From Chromatiales bacterium (lineage in GTDB: Bacteria > Pseudomonadota > Gammaproteobacteria > Chromatiales > Chromatiaceae): DNA of 43,347 nt. Each line of letters begins with the position of its first letter. Within the stretch, counting starts at the first letter, position 1. The stretch spans positions 1 to 43,347 of the forward strand of contig JAKSBX010000283.1 of NCBI GenBank assembly GCA_022360905.1, given 5' to 3'. Below, piece after piece: positions 16,009 to 24,641 of this stretch. The position numbers were made by a program, and so were the translations under genes. The notes under the pieces are model-generated. The model saw nothing but the letters and a program-made list of their open reading frames with translations, ran no database searches and was not told the DNA's origin.

Positions 16009-17073
16009 CTAAGGCACCCGCCGGAACATCCACCAGGCCAGCCCGATAAAAAACAGCAGCGGCAAGGCGGTGGCAAGCAGTGCATTGAATGAATAGACCA
16101 CAGCCATATAGGAGAAGGCCCGGTTGAGCAGATAGAACACAATCCCCAGCATGGCCCCGACGAACACCCTCTGCCCCACGCTGACACTGCGCAGAGAGCC
16201 GAAGACGAAAGGGATGCTCAAAAGCAGCATCACCAGTGTTACCAGAGGCGCGGCGAGCTTGCCCCAGAAGGCCACCTCATAACTGATCGAGGCCTGCCCG
16301 TTGTTTCGCAGATAATCGATATAGCGCCATAAGTCCCAGGCGGCTAGCATGTGGGGTTTCACCGTCAATACATCGAGAGATGCCGGTTCCAGTTGAGCCT
16401 GCCAGGCCAACTCCGGTTGTTGACTGACCTGAATGCGTTCATCACCGAACTGACTTACCGAAACATCTTGCAAGACCCATCCACCGGAGCGATAACTGGC
16501 CCGTTCTGCATAGACGGCACGGAGTAGGCGGGACTCTCCGTCATACTCATACAGAGAGACATCGGCCAGTTGCGCATCGGGCAGTATCTGCCGAATATTG
16601 ATGAAGGTGTTGTCGTCGCGGGACCAGAAACCGTAGCGGGTTTTCAGACTGACCTGATCGGAGAGTGCCTCCATTTTCATACGTTGCGCCTGCTGTTCCG
16701 TGAGCGGTGCCAGGTACTCGCCAACCCAGATCACGGCAGCCAAAATCAACAAGCCCGCTTTTAATACCGATAACACGATTCTGGCGATGGAGATTCCGGC
16801 GGCACGCATGGCCATCAGCTCAGAATTACCCGCCAGGACACCCAGCCCGATCAGGCTGCCGAGCAGGGTGGCCACCGGAAACAGTTCATAGATGTACCTG
16901 GGCAGTCCCAATAACACGTAGCTATAGGCCATCGCGGCGGTATAGCCACGTTCCACATCTTCCAGCTCGGCGACCACCTCGAAGAAGCCGATCAGTACCA
17001 GCAGCAGTAGCATTACGGCAACAACGCCAGTCAGTACCGAGCGTCCGATATAGCGATCCAGGGTTGTGATCAT
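16009..17073 (-). CDS. lptG: LPS export ABC transporter permease LptG
   Basis: Inner-membrane half of the LptB2FG transporter that extracts lipopolysaccharide for transport to the cell surface. 354 aa from ATG 17073: MITTLDRYIGRSVL is the conserved N-terminus, with six membrane helices in two groups of three around a periplasmic beta-jellyroll region (about residues 125-255). The family signature NSELMAMRAAGIS is present at about residues 88-100, and the C-terminal helices GSLRSVSVGQRVFVGAMLGIV follow. Its ATG overlaps the lptF stop by 4 nt (ATGA). The frame to 17187 only extends back into lptF and is not used. Confidence 0.93.
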   Translation of the reverse strand: MITTLDRYIGRSVLTGVVAVMLLLLVLIGFFEVVAELEDVERGYTAAMAYSYVLLGLPRYIYELFPVATLLGSLIGLGVLAGNSELMAMRAAGISIARIVLSVLKAGLLILAAVIWVGEYLAPLTEQQAQRMKMEALSDQVSLKTRYGFWSRDDNTFINIRQILPDAQLADVSLYEYDGESRLLRAVYAERASYRSGGWVLQDVSVSQFGDERIQVSQQPELAWQAQLEPASLDVLTVKPHMLAAWDLWRYIDYLRNNGQASISYEVAFWGKLAAPLVTLVMLLLSIPFVFGSLRSVSVGQRVFVGAMLGIVFYLLNRAFSYMAVVYSFNALLATALPLLFFIGLAWWMFRRVP

Positions 17074-18176
17074 GCGTGCTGACTCCTCAGTCGGCGCCGC
17101 AAGCGACGAACCGGTGGGGTATCTGGCAACAACATCAGCAAGCCGACAATCGCCAGGGTCAGATGGACCCACCAGATACCCAGCCACTCCGGTGTGCGGG
17201 CATGGATCATCCAGTTCTCCGCTGCACCCTGCAGGCTCAGGTAGACGGTGTAGAGCACAAAGGCGAACACCAGCCGGCCAAAGGGACCCTGTCTTGGCAG
17301 AGTCCGGCTCAGGGGGAGGCTCAGCAGGGCAAACACCAACAGACCCAGCACCTGAGAGAGGCGGACCTGGAATTCAGCCCGATCCTTGATCGATTCCGAG
17401 TGGAGCAGATCGTAACTGGAGAGGGATCTCCGGGTCACTTTCGCCTCCCCACCGGATGAGGCCTTGATCAGCAGCGCGTATTCATCGAATTCACTCACCT
17501 GGTAGTCTGCCTGCCCGGGTATTCCGGCATAGCGCAGTCCATCCTCCAGTATCAGGTAGCGATCCCCGGTTTTGCTGTCGATCCGTTGATAGCCCCGTTT
17601 GGCGCTCACCAGGGTCAATGCACCCTCCCGGCGTTGTTGCACGAATACCTTCTGCATGCGCCGCTCATCCTTGGCGAGTGACTCTACATAGAGCACCAGG
17701 TCCCCCTGACTGTATTCGTTGAAACGACCGGCACTGATACCGGCCAGCTCCATCGCCTGTCCCTGCTGACTGCTGAGCAGCTCGGCACTCAAACGACCGG
17801 CCCAGGGGGTCACATAGAGGGAGAGCCAGCCAGTGATCAGGGCCACGGGGACTACCACCAGCACCATCGAGCGGTAGATCCGCATGCCGCCGATACCGCA
17901 GGACTCCAAGGCAACCATTTCGCTATCCCGGTACATTCTGCCCACCACATAGAGGACGGCAAAAAAGAATGCCGGTGGGATCAGGCGGGAAAAGTAGACC
18001 ACCATTTGCAGTGCCAGGGCTTGGGCAAGCAGCTCCGCATGCAACTCACCGGTGGCCACCTCCTTGAGCAGCTTGATGAAGCTGTTACTGGAGAGGATCA
18101 GCGTCAACACCAGCAGGATCGCCGACATCGCCTTCAATACCTCTCGCAGCAGATAGCGATCGATCAGCGTGATCAA
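17070..18176 (-). CDS. lptF: LPS export ABC transporter permease LptF
   Basis: Partner permease of LptG in the LPS exporter. 368 aa with the same 3+3 helix plan; MITLIDRYLLREVLKA opens the protein and YRDSEMVALESCGIG (about 82-96) is the coupling-helix signature. The initiation codon is TTG at 18176, supported by the family N-terminus and a weak GGGAAG about 6 nt upstream; no better ATG exists. lptF and lptG overlap by 4 nt. A MITE-like element lies 48 bp upstream of the start, in the region that separates lptF from divergent pepA, so it may affect the promoter. Confidence 0.93.
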   Translation of the reverse strand: MITLIDRYLLREVLKAMSAILLVLTLILSSNSFIKLLKEVATGELHAELLAQALALQMVVYFSRLIPPAFFFAVLYVVGRMYRDSEMVALESCGIGGMRIYRSMVLVVVPVALITGWLSLYVTPWAGRLSAELLSSQQGQAMELAGISAGRFNEYSQGDLVLYVESLAKDERRMQKVFVQQRREGALTLVSAKRGYQRIDSKTGDRYLILEDGLRYAGIPGQADYQVSEFDEYALLIKASSGGEAKVTRRSLSSYDLLHSESIKDRAEFQVRLSQVLGLLVFALLSLPLSRTLPRQGPFGRLVFAFVLYTVYLSLQGAAENWMIHARTPEWLGIWWVHLTLAIVGLLMLLPDTPPVRRLRRRLRSQHA

Positions 18177-18588
18177 AGCGACTTCCCGGCGGTGGTGTGC
18201 ATTTCTGAAATCATTAAATCAATCTAGGACCTGTTAACGCGAATCCGATCAGCCCTGCTGGGACTATTTTTTCGCCCGGTAAGGCAGAATGAGTGTCGTG
18301 TCGTGATTCTACATGAGCGAACCTAAATCCTCGCAAATCAGGCTTAAGTCCGCAAATGGAAACAGATTTTAACAGGCCCTGGCAGTAAGAGTTGGTTGCA
18401 GCTCTGAAGACGACATATTGAGTTGTCGGGTTAATCATCAGCAGAGATCATATATGAAATCCAACCCCATCTGGATAGAGTGCTTCAATCGGATTTCTAT
18501 CCCTTCGATTTTCAGGTTGTCGGCTTCTCTAACCTCCCATAAGATGTGTCACAATAAGTGAGAATCGACAGACGAGGCTTTTGACTTC
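18177..18588. other. 412-bp divergent intergenic region of lptFG and pepA
   Basis: Holds the promoters of lptF (minus) and pepA (plus) and a complete repeat element at 18224-18382. The rest (18383-18588) shows no gene or strong structure; GACGAGG about 12 nt before the pepA ATG is a weak ribosome-binding site. Confidence 0.55.
18224..18382. mobile_element. Complete MITE-like copy of the CTAGG(G/A)CCTGTTAA repeat
   Basis: The left end CTAGGACCTGTTAAC and the right end, read on the other strand as CCAGGGCCTGTTAAA, are inverted repeats matching at 12 of 15 positions. The 159-bp unit has no coding capacity. Its left 48 bases recur at 6491. This is the only copy in the window with both ends at a normal distance, so it defines the element. 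No clear target-site duplication could be confirmed by eye. Confidence 0.65.
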
Positions 18589-20082
18589 ATGGAATACAGC
18601 ATCAAAACCGGTGACCTGACCAAACAACGTACTGCCTGTTTGATCCTGGGGATATTCGCCAAACGACAACTCTCCCCCGCTGCACTGCAAGTGGACAAAG
18701 CCAGCAAAGGATTTCTCAAGGATATCCTCAAGCGGGGAGACATGAACGGTGAAAGCGGTCAGCAGTTGATGCTTTACGATGTACCGGGGATTGCCGCGGA
18801 GCGGGTCCTGCTGCTCGGATTGGGTAAAGCCTCAGAGCTGAATCGCAAGCGCTATATGAAGGCTCTCTCAGCCAGTATCAAAAGCCTCAATGAGGGGCAT
18901 GCCATAGAGGCTGTCTGGGGGTTGTGCGACGTTGCGGTGAGTAACATCCCCGAGACTGGAGTGGTACGTGAAACCATCGTCCAGTCAGAGGAGAGTCTCT
19001 ACCAATTCGCAGAAACCAAAAGCACAGTCAAAAAGCGGCAACGTCCACTCAAACGGCTCGCCATCTGGCTGGCCGACAGACGCCAGTTGAAAACGGCACA
19101 GAAGGGCTTGCAGCAGGGTAAAGCCATTGCCAAAGGCATCAAATTGACCAAGGACCTGGGCAATCTGCCCGGCAATCACTGCACACCCACCTACCTGGCG
19201 GACCAGGCGAAAAAGCTGGGTCGCTCACATGACAAGTTGAAAGTCCAGGTGCTGGAAGAGAAGCAGATGGAAAAACTCGGTATGGGCGCTCTGCTTTCCG
19301 TCTCCCGGGGTAGCCGACAGCCGGCAAAGCTGATCATCATGAACTACCAGGGCGGTAAAGCGGATGCCAAGCCGGTAGTACTGGTAGGCAAGGGTCTTAC
19401 CTTCGACGCCGGGGGCATCTCGCTCAAGCCGGCGGCCGCCATGGATGAGATGAAGTATGACATGTGTGGTGGCGCTTCCGTGTTCGGTACCATGATGGCC
19501 TGCCTCGAGATGGATCTGCCGATCAATCTGATCGGGGTGGTTCCCAGTTCTGAAAACCTGCCGGATGGGGATGCCAACAAACCGGGCGATGTGGTCACCA
19601 GCATGTCTGGACAGACCATCGAAGTGCTCAATACCGACGCTGAAGGACGGCTGATCCTCTGCGATGCCTTGACCTATAGTGAGCGTTTCAATCCGGCCAC
19701 AGTCATCGATATCGCTACGCTGACCGGTGCCTGTATCGTTGCCCTCGGCAATCAGGCTTCCGGTCTGATGGCGAATAACGAGGCGCTGGCGGAAGAGTTG
19801 CTGGATGCAGGCTCATCCTGTGGTGACCGGGCCTGGCAACTGCCGCTCTGGGATGAGTACCAGGAGCAGCTCGACAGCAACTTTGCCGACATGGCGAATA
19901 TCGGCGGCAAAGGCGCCGGTACCATTACCGCAGCCTGTTTTCTCTCCCGCTACACGAAGAAGTTTAAGTGGGCACATCTGGATATCGCCGGTACCGCCTG
20001 GCGTTCAGGGGCGGCCAAAGGGGCCACGGGGCGTCCGGTTCCTCTGCTGACCCGGTTCCTGATGGGGCGTTGCGGATTATGA
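18589..20082 (+). CDS. pepA: Cytosol (leucyl) aminopeptidase, M17 family
   Basis: 497 aa. Removes N-terminal residues from peptides; a hexameric two-metal enzyme, which in E. coli also binds DNA for Xer recombination and carAB control. The catalytic C-terminal domain shows VLVGKGLTFDAGGISLKP (metal- and substrate-binding Lys and Asp), MKYDMCGGASV and the M17 signature NTDAEGRLILCDAL. The N-terminal domain (1-170) is more variable, as usual. The gene is followed by holC 52 bp downstream, the common gammaproteobacterial order. Confidence 0.96.
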   Translation: MEYSIKTGDLTKQRTACLILGIFAKRQLSPAALQVDKASKGFLKDILKRGDMNGESGQQLMLYDVPGIAAERVLLLGLGKASELNRKRYMKALSASIKSLNEGHAIEAVWGLCDVAVSNIPETGVVRETIVQSEESLYQFAETKSTVKKRQRPLKRLAIWLADRRQLKTAQKGLQQGKAIAKGIKLTKDLGNLPGNHCTPTYLADQAKKLGRSHDKLKVQVLEEKQMEKLGMGALLSVSRGSRQPAKLIIMNYQGGKADAKPVVLVGKGLTFDAGGISLKPAAAMDEMKYDMCGGASVFGTMMACLEMDLPINLIGVVPSSENLPDGDANKPGDVVTSMSGQTIEVLNTDAEGRLILCDALTYSERFNPATVIDIATLTGACIVALGNQASGLMANNEALAEELLDAGSSCGDRAWQLPLWDEYQEQLDSNFADMANIGGKGAGTITAACFLSRYTKKFKWAHLDIAGTAWRSGAAKGATGRPVPLLTRFLMGRCGL

Positions 20083-20134
20083 GCGCGGTCGGGATCTCGG
20101 GTTTCCGGTTCCAACGGTCTGCTGGATAGCATCC

Positions 20135-20563
20135 ATGACGCAGATTGACTTTTACGTACTCGATGAGGGATCCAGGGGCAACCGTTTCACATTGACCTGC
20201 CGGTTGTGTGAAAAGATCTATCATCAGGGCCGTCGCATTCTCATCCATACTGAAAGTGAAGATGAGACAAGGCATATGGACCGTCTGCTCTGGACCTTTC
20301 GCCAGGGCAGTTTCGTACCTCATGGAATTGCCGAGCGTTGCGACCACAGTGCCACGCCGGTCATTATCAGTCATCGGCAGGAGGCTGGGGAAGAGCAGGA
20401 TGTGTTGATAAATTTAGGCCGTGAGGTGCCAAACTTTTTTAGCCGCTTCAAGCGGGTTGCTGAAATCATCGACCAGGAGGCGCCGGTAGTGACGGCGGGT
20501 CGGGAGAGATTCAAATTCTACCGCGACCGGGGCTATCCGTTGAACAAACACGATATCAGATAG
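20135..20563 (+). CDS. holC: DNA polymerase III chi subunit
   Basis: 142 aa. Chi connects the clamp loader (through psi) with single-strand binding protein at the replication fork. The N-terminus QIDFYVLDEG, the block CRLCEKIYHQGRRILIHTES, LLWTFRQGSFVPHG and VLINLGREVPNFFSRFKRVAEII are all family landmarks. It lies between pepA and an acidic unknown gene whose ATG directly follows its stop codon. In many relatives valS comes next; it is not present here. Confidence 0.93.
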   Translation: MTQIDFYVLDEGSRGNRFTLTCRLCEKIYHQGRRILIHTESEDETRHMDRLLWTFRQGSFVPHGIAERCDHSATPVIISHRQEAGEEQDVLINLGREVPNFFSRFKRVAEIIDQEAPVVTAGRERFKFYRDRGYPLNKHDIR

Positions 20564-20941
20564 ATGAGCGACGAAGAGAAAAAGCCGGACGTTGATCCTG
20601 ACATTCCACTGCTGGAAGATGTCGTCAAACCCGATGAACTGGCGTCAGAATTACATACCTTTACCGAGCTGCCTGAAATCTCGGAAGATAGTGGGATTCC
20701 TGAGTATGACGAAGTTCTGCTGGCGATGCGTGACGATATTGCAAAGCAACTTCAGGATGATCTCAGCCAGATGCTGTCTGAAGTGCTCGATCGCGCCATC
20801 GAGGAAGCCGGGGAACAGATTATACGAACTCTGCACGATGAGCTGGATACCACCCTGGAGCAGAAGATCCGCTACCGAATCGACCAGCGCCTGGATATGG
20901 AGTTCGGCCCCAGGGGACAACTTGATCCCGAACAGGATTGA
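20564..20941 (+). CDS. Acidic hypothetical protein, 125 aa
   Basis: Starts immediately after the holC stop (TAG then ATG), so it is translated from the same message. The protein is strongly acidic, with a probably disordered N-terminal third (SDEEKKPDVDPDIPLLEDV) followed by a long amphipathic helix region (LLAMRDDIAKQLQDDLSQML and onward). No enzyme motif or membrane segment. Function unknown; the fixed position after holC is seen in related sulfur bacteria as far as I recall, but this is not checked. Confidence 0.7.
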   Translation: MSDEEKKPDVDPDIPLLEDVVKPDELASELHTFTELPEISEDSGIPEYDEVLLAMRDDIAKQLQDDLSQMLSEVLDRAIEEAGEQIIRTLHDELDTTLEQKIRYRIDQRLDMEFGPRGQLDPEQD

Positions 20942-20993
20942 GCAGCACAGAATCTAATCCCCCATCACATCAAGCAGGCTTTGCCTTTCGGCC

Positions 20994-21374
20994 ATGAAAA
21001 TCACCCAACTCGACCATCTGGTACTGACCGTTCGGGATATCCAAGTGAGTTGCGACTTTTATACCCGCATACTGGGTATGCAACTGGTGGAGTTTGCCGG
21101 TGGCAGAAAAGCCCTCGAGTTTGGGTCACAGAAAATCAATTTGCATCAACATCGCCAAGAGTTTGAACCCAAAGCGGCCTTGCCGACACCGGGCTCAGCC
21201 GATCTCTGTTTTCTGACCGATGTGCCATTGAATGAAGTGGCTGCCCATCTGAAGCAGAATCGGGTTGAGATTATCGAAGGGCCGGTTGAACGAACCGGCG
21301 CTGAAGGTGCGATTCTTTCGATCTATCTACGTGATCCGGATAACAATCTGTTGGAGATTGCCAATCGTTTATGA
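20994..21374 (+). CDS. VOC superfamily protein
   Basis: 126 aa with the VOC fold: ITQLDHLVLTVRDIQVSCDF opens the first module (probable metal ligand H9), LEFGSQKINLHQH the second strand group, and GSADLCFLTDVP the second module. The C-terminal SIYLRDPDNNLLEIANR carries the usual metal-ligand Glu. Similar short proteins are annotated as glyoxalase or as VOC virulence proteins; the reaction is not predictable. It is probably the last gene of the pepA-holC group, 52 bp after the acidic protein. Confidence 0.82.
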   Translation: MKITQLDHLVLTVRDIQVSCDFYTRILGMQLVEFAGGRKALEFGSQKINLHQHRQEFEPKAALPTPGSADLCFLTDVPLNEVAAHLKQNRVEIIEGPVERTGAEGAILSIYLRDPDNNLLEIANRL

Positions 21375-21577
21375 TGTTTCCTGATGCTTGGTAAGTTTTC
21401 TGAGCAATCAACAAGATCATTTTTAGGTTGCTGTTTATCGGTGATAAGAAGTATGGATCAATATGTGGTTTAAATGAGCGTTGCAATATTAAACCTCATG
21501 AGAAATGTTCAGCGTTCAACTTTTTTGTGTTAGATTTTTTGCTGGAAATGGATTCTATGTTGGATTAGGTAAGATTT

Positions 21578-22465
21578 ATGATGGATACTAGGTTTTTTCT
21601 CTCACTTGTTTTTAGTCTCCTGCTTACTGGTTGCTCAAGTGGCATGCAGCGACCAGCAAAAGTCGAAAGTACCTCTGAAATCTATGTGGTTGACTCGATA
21701 CCAAGCTCTTTGGATACTCCTCTAAGTGCAATCACACTGGAGGAGAGCAGTGTGATGCTCATGAAAAGCTCAAAGGAACATGATACTGCACTTACTGCTG
21801 CTGCAGCTGGTGGTGTTGTTGGGGTTCTTATCGGGAGCTCAGTAATGAAGCAGAAAGCGCTCAAGGAGGTAGATGGGGTAGCCCCTTTAAAGGCTCATGA
21901 TTTAAAAAACATGGTCTACTCTCAGTTGAAGTCTTGGCAGACCAAGCAAGTTTTGCCTAGTGTTTTGATGCCGGTAGAGCAGCCGGGTAATGGACTACGC
22001 TATGCGTTGCACCCATATCTTCTAGCTGTATCTTATGGTAATGGAGAGCTTGAGTTGCTGGTTGGGTTGGTCACTTTTCTTCTTGATGATGACGATGAGA
22101 TTTGGCGTGGGCAGTACGTCAGGCACCTGTCACCAAATATATCGAAAGAGGTAATCAAGGACCAAGTAACGATGGAAGCATTACTGGAGTCGGGTTTGAA
22201 TGATGCTCTTGGGATATTTGTCTCAGATTTAAAGGGTGAGATTGATAAAAAAGATGATACCGAGATGATAATGGATGCCCCCGACTCCCATATTTACTAC
22301 GCAGGGTTCGGAGGATGGGCACTCAACACACCTGATGAAGATATCGAAGCCGTTGATGTGAGGATGCCGGGCTTTACAGTTATGGGCGGTATCCATCTGT
22401 TTTCGCCGGATACAATTTCAACCAGGCCGCTACCTGTCGCAGAAAACGTTAAGTATATGGATTAG
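21578..22465 (+). CDS. Hypothetical lipoprotein
   Basis: 295 aa. The signal peptide ends in LLLTGC (Cys 19), then SSG, so the mature protein is probably lipidated and exported. A Gly/Ala-rich hydrophobic stretch (AAAAGGVVGVLIGSSVM, about 70-88) could be a membrane-inserting or glycine-zipper segment. The C-terminus ends in a metal- or ligand-free acidic part (DTEMIMDAPDSHIYYAGFGG). No family is recognised. Its base composition is visibly more AT-rich than its neighbours, hinting at a different origin. AGGTAAG lies a few bases before the ATG. It converges with and overlaps the DUF3943 gene by 4 bases. Confidence 0.65.
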   Translation: MMDTRFFLSLVFSLLLTGCSSGMQRPAKVESTSEIYVVDSIPSSLDTPLSAITLEESSVMLMKSSKEHDTALTAAAAGGVVGVLIGSSVMKQKALKEVDGVAPLKAHDLKNMVYSQLKSWQTKQVLPSVLMPVEQPGNGLRYALHPYLLAVSYGNGELELLVGLVTFLLDDDDEIWRGQYVRHLSPNISKEVIKDQVTMEALLESGLNDALGIFVSDLKGEIDKKDDTEMIMDAPDSHIYYAGFGGWALNTPDEDIEAVDVRMPGFTVMGGIHLFSPDTISTRPLPVAENVKYMD

Positions 22466-23349
22466 CGCCAGCGAACGGTAAGCTGCAATCCAAGATAGTC
22501 GTTGACCAGGGGGTCGAGACGTTGCCGGTAGGGGCTGTTCCAGTCCATATCGTCATACATACCGAAACTGGGGCTGCGGTAGAAAGAGCGCAGTTCCAGT
22601 TCACTGTCGGTCTCGATCCAGCCATCTACAATGGTGTTGAGGGTGCCCAGGGGGTCGGTGAGAACAAGCACGGTTTTGTCCCAGAAACTGAAACTCGACT
22701 GACTTTTGATCTCCCGGCGGGTGTCTTCGAAATACCAGCCGAGCAGTGAGCCGAGACCGGGGGTGAAGATCATGTCCTGGATCGAAACGGGCTCGAACAG
22801 GGCTTCCAGTCCGAACTCATAGATCGAGGAGAGGGTGAATGAGTACCAGAATGCGCCGGTCTCGCTCAAGCCCCGTTCTCTGCCCCGGGTGTAGTAGGTC
22901 ATGCCCCAGTAGGGGTGAAGAATGTAGTTGATGTACCACTCGTCCGGATCCCAGCGGGGATGGGTGACGTTATCCCACCATTTGTTGACGGTGTACTCCT
23001 CTTTCTGCTCATCGGTCCAGGCGGAGATCTCTTCGGGGAGAACATAGAGCAGACCGACGATAAAGAACTGGTAACCGAAAAAGTATCCCGCATCCTTACG
23101 CAATCCCGGGTAGTCTGCCGGACTGGTGTCTCCGAGCTCTCTGCCGAAACCGTAGGGTCGTTCAGCAACCGGTTCGCTGCTGTCGAGGATGACGTTGCCG
23201 GTCAGCCCGGACAGGCTGGCGGATTTAAACAGTGTACTGCGTTGCAGTTCTGTCTCATAAAACGAAACCGGACTCACCTTAAGCCATTCCGAGCTGTTTG
23301 CCACGCCGCAGGAGAGCAGGGTAGAGATCAAGAGAATCAGTCGACTCAT
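22462..23349 (-). CDS. DUF3943 family exported protein
   Basis: 295 aa from ATG 23349, chosen because AAGGTG precedes it and a signal peptide (MSRLILLISTLLSCGVANS) follows at once; longer starts to 23412 lack both. The conserved core, with NKWWDNVTHPRWDPDEWYIN, HPYWGMTYYTRGRERG and TPGLGSLLGWYFED, matches DUF3943, a family of exported, probably outer-membrane or periplasmic proteins of unknown function. The aromatic-rich C-terminus (DYLGLQLTVRWR) ends in Arg after a beta-strand pattern. It stands alone, tail to tail with the 21578 lipoprotein. Confidence 0.75.
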   Translation of the reverse strand: MSRLILLISTLLSCGVANSSEWLKVSPVSFYETELQRSTLFKSASLSGLTGNVILDSSEPVAERPYGFGRELGDTSPADYPGLRKDAGYFFGYQFFIVGLLYVLPEEISAWTDEQKEEYTVNKWWDNVTHPRWDPDEWYINYILHPYWGMTYYTRGRERGLSETGAFWYSFTLSSIYEFGLEALFEPVSIQDMIFTPGLGSLLGWYFEDTRREIKSQSSFSFWDKTVLVLTDPLGTLNTIVDGWIETDSELELRSFYRSPSFGMYDDMDWNSPYRQRLDPLVNDYLGLQLTVRWR

Positions 23350-23711
23350 GGCACCTTTCATATCTGGTTGTCTGATTGCACTCTGCATAGATACCAGAAA
23401 TCCTTGTAACACCCGGAATATCTAATACAACTTCGATCCATATCAATCGCCCGGCTCGATTGTGGACGTCATTGGCTATTAATTGGCGACCAGTCCATTT
23501 GGTCTAGCCAGTCAGTCTCAAAAAAATGACTATCCGCACCTAAGAGCCACTATTCATCGGCTGCCACTCTGATTTCTAAATCACCAGCCCTGAAATCCGG
23601 ATCTGAGAGGGTGATGAGAAGGACCACAGAGAGAGGCGTCAGGATCGTCAAACCGCGCGATTATAGCGGATTGGCGGGCGGGCGCCCACTGCTATTGCGG
23701 GGTTTTGCGGT
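23350..23711. other. 362-bp noncoding region
   Basis: Lies between the promoter side of the DUF3943 gene and the end of the TPR lipoprotein gene. I see no gene, no strong hairpin and no repeat in it; only a short GC-rich palindromic patch (GGCGGGCGGGCGCCC) near 23671-23685. Confidence 0.4.
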
Positions 23712-24641
23712 TCAGTTGGTTTTACGCAGGTTTTCCAGGTTGTTCAGGACCCGTTGCGCCCGCTGAATCTTCTCCCGTGCCCGCTGGTCCTGGGGGTCGA
23801 GGGCCAACGCTGCCCGCCAGGTCGCCTTGGCACTTTCGATTTCGCCATCCCGGTAGAGCCGGTCCCCGGCGCTCAGCAGGTTGTCGATATATCGCTGCAG
23901 CTGCTTGTTGACCTTGGCCAGCATCTCCCTGGCTTGGCTGTTTTTCGGCACATCTTTGAGAATTTTCTGCAGGGCATGCTTGGCATCCCGCAGCTGGCCG
24001 CTCTCCAATAGCCGGTTGGCTTCCGCCAAACGCTTGTTCAGCTTCTCCTTCCAGCGTTTCTGGCGGGCGGATTTCTCTTTTTTCTCCAGCGCCTTCTTGT
24101 TTTTGCTCTGCTCTTTCAGCAGGTGGTCCATCAGGTTTTGATCAGACTCGTCCAGTTTCAGTGAGAGTGCGATACTGAGGCAATCCTTGGCCAGCGCATT
24201 GTTCCGCTTGTAGTGTCGCCAGCCGCAGTCCGACAGGGCGAGACGCATGCTCTGCAGTTGTGCCTGGGTCTGTTCCAGCAGTTGTAGGTATTGGGGGTTG
24301 TCGCTGGATTTTGTCAGTTTCACCAGGATCGGCAGCTGGTTTTTTAGCGCTGAGGTGTTACTGATCAGCAACTGGTCATTCAACTCCTCCTCGACGATTT
24401 TCTGCTGTCCCCGCAGGTTTTTCAGTTCATGGATGTAGGTTTGATTCTTGTTCTTGCCCACACTGGCCTGATTGAGGAGCTGAATAGCCTCACTGTAGCG
24501 CCCTTTGGCGACCAGCTGTCGGCTGTATTCCAGGGAGTCCTCTTTGACGGGGGCGGGGGTCTCTCTGGTTTGCAGCAGTTGACATCCGCTCAGCAGTAAC
24601 TGACAGATACAGACTGTAATTAGGGGGAGAGAAGACTTCAT
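23712..24641 (-). CDS. TPR-repeat lipoprotein
   Basis: 309 aa. A lipoprotein signal ends at LLLSGC (Cys 20). The mature part is helical: an early TPR-like pair (SLEYSRQLVAKGRYSEAIQL), a very basic coiled-coil stretch (KEQSKNKKALEKKEKSARQ, about 190-210), then TPR-like units near LAEANRLLESGQLRDAKHAL and AGDRLYRDGEIESAKATW. TPR proteins act as docking platforms. Its ATG overlaps the stop of the cyclase gene by 4 nt, so the two are translationally coupled and probably act together, for instance as envelope partner of the cyclase sensor domain. No specific function can be given. Confidence 0.8.
   Translation of the reverse strand: MKSSLPLITVCICQLLLSGCQLLQTRETPAPVKEDSLEYSRQLVAKGRYSEAIQLLNQASVGKNKNQTYIHELKNLRGQQKIVEEELNDQLLISNTSALKNQLPILVKLTKSSDNPQYLQLLEQTQAQLQSMRLALSDCGWRHYKRNNALAKDCLSIALSLKLDESDQNLMDHLLKEQSKNKKALEKKEKSARQKRWKEKLNKRLAEANRLLESGQLRDAKHALQKILKDVPKNSQAREMLAKVNKQLQRYIDNLLSAGDRLYRDGEIESAKATWRAALALDPQDQRAREKIQRAQRVLNNLENLRKTN

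Noticed and set aside
15854..18184. Shared 15-mer TGATCAAAGCGACTT at 15854 and 18170
   Set aside because: A single shared 15-mer is expected by chance in a window of this size, and the flanks do not match.
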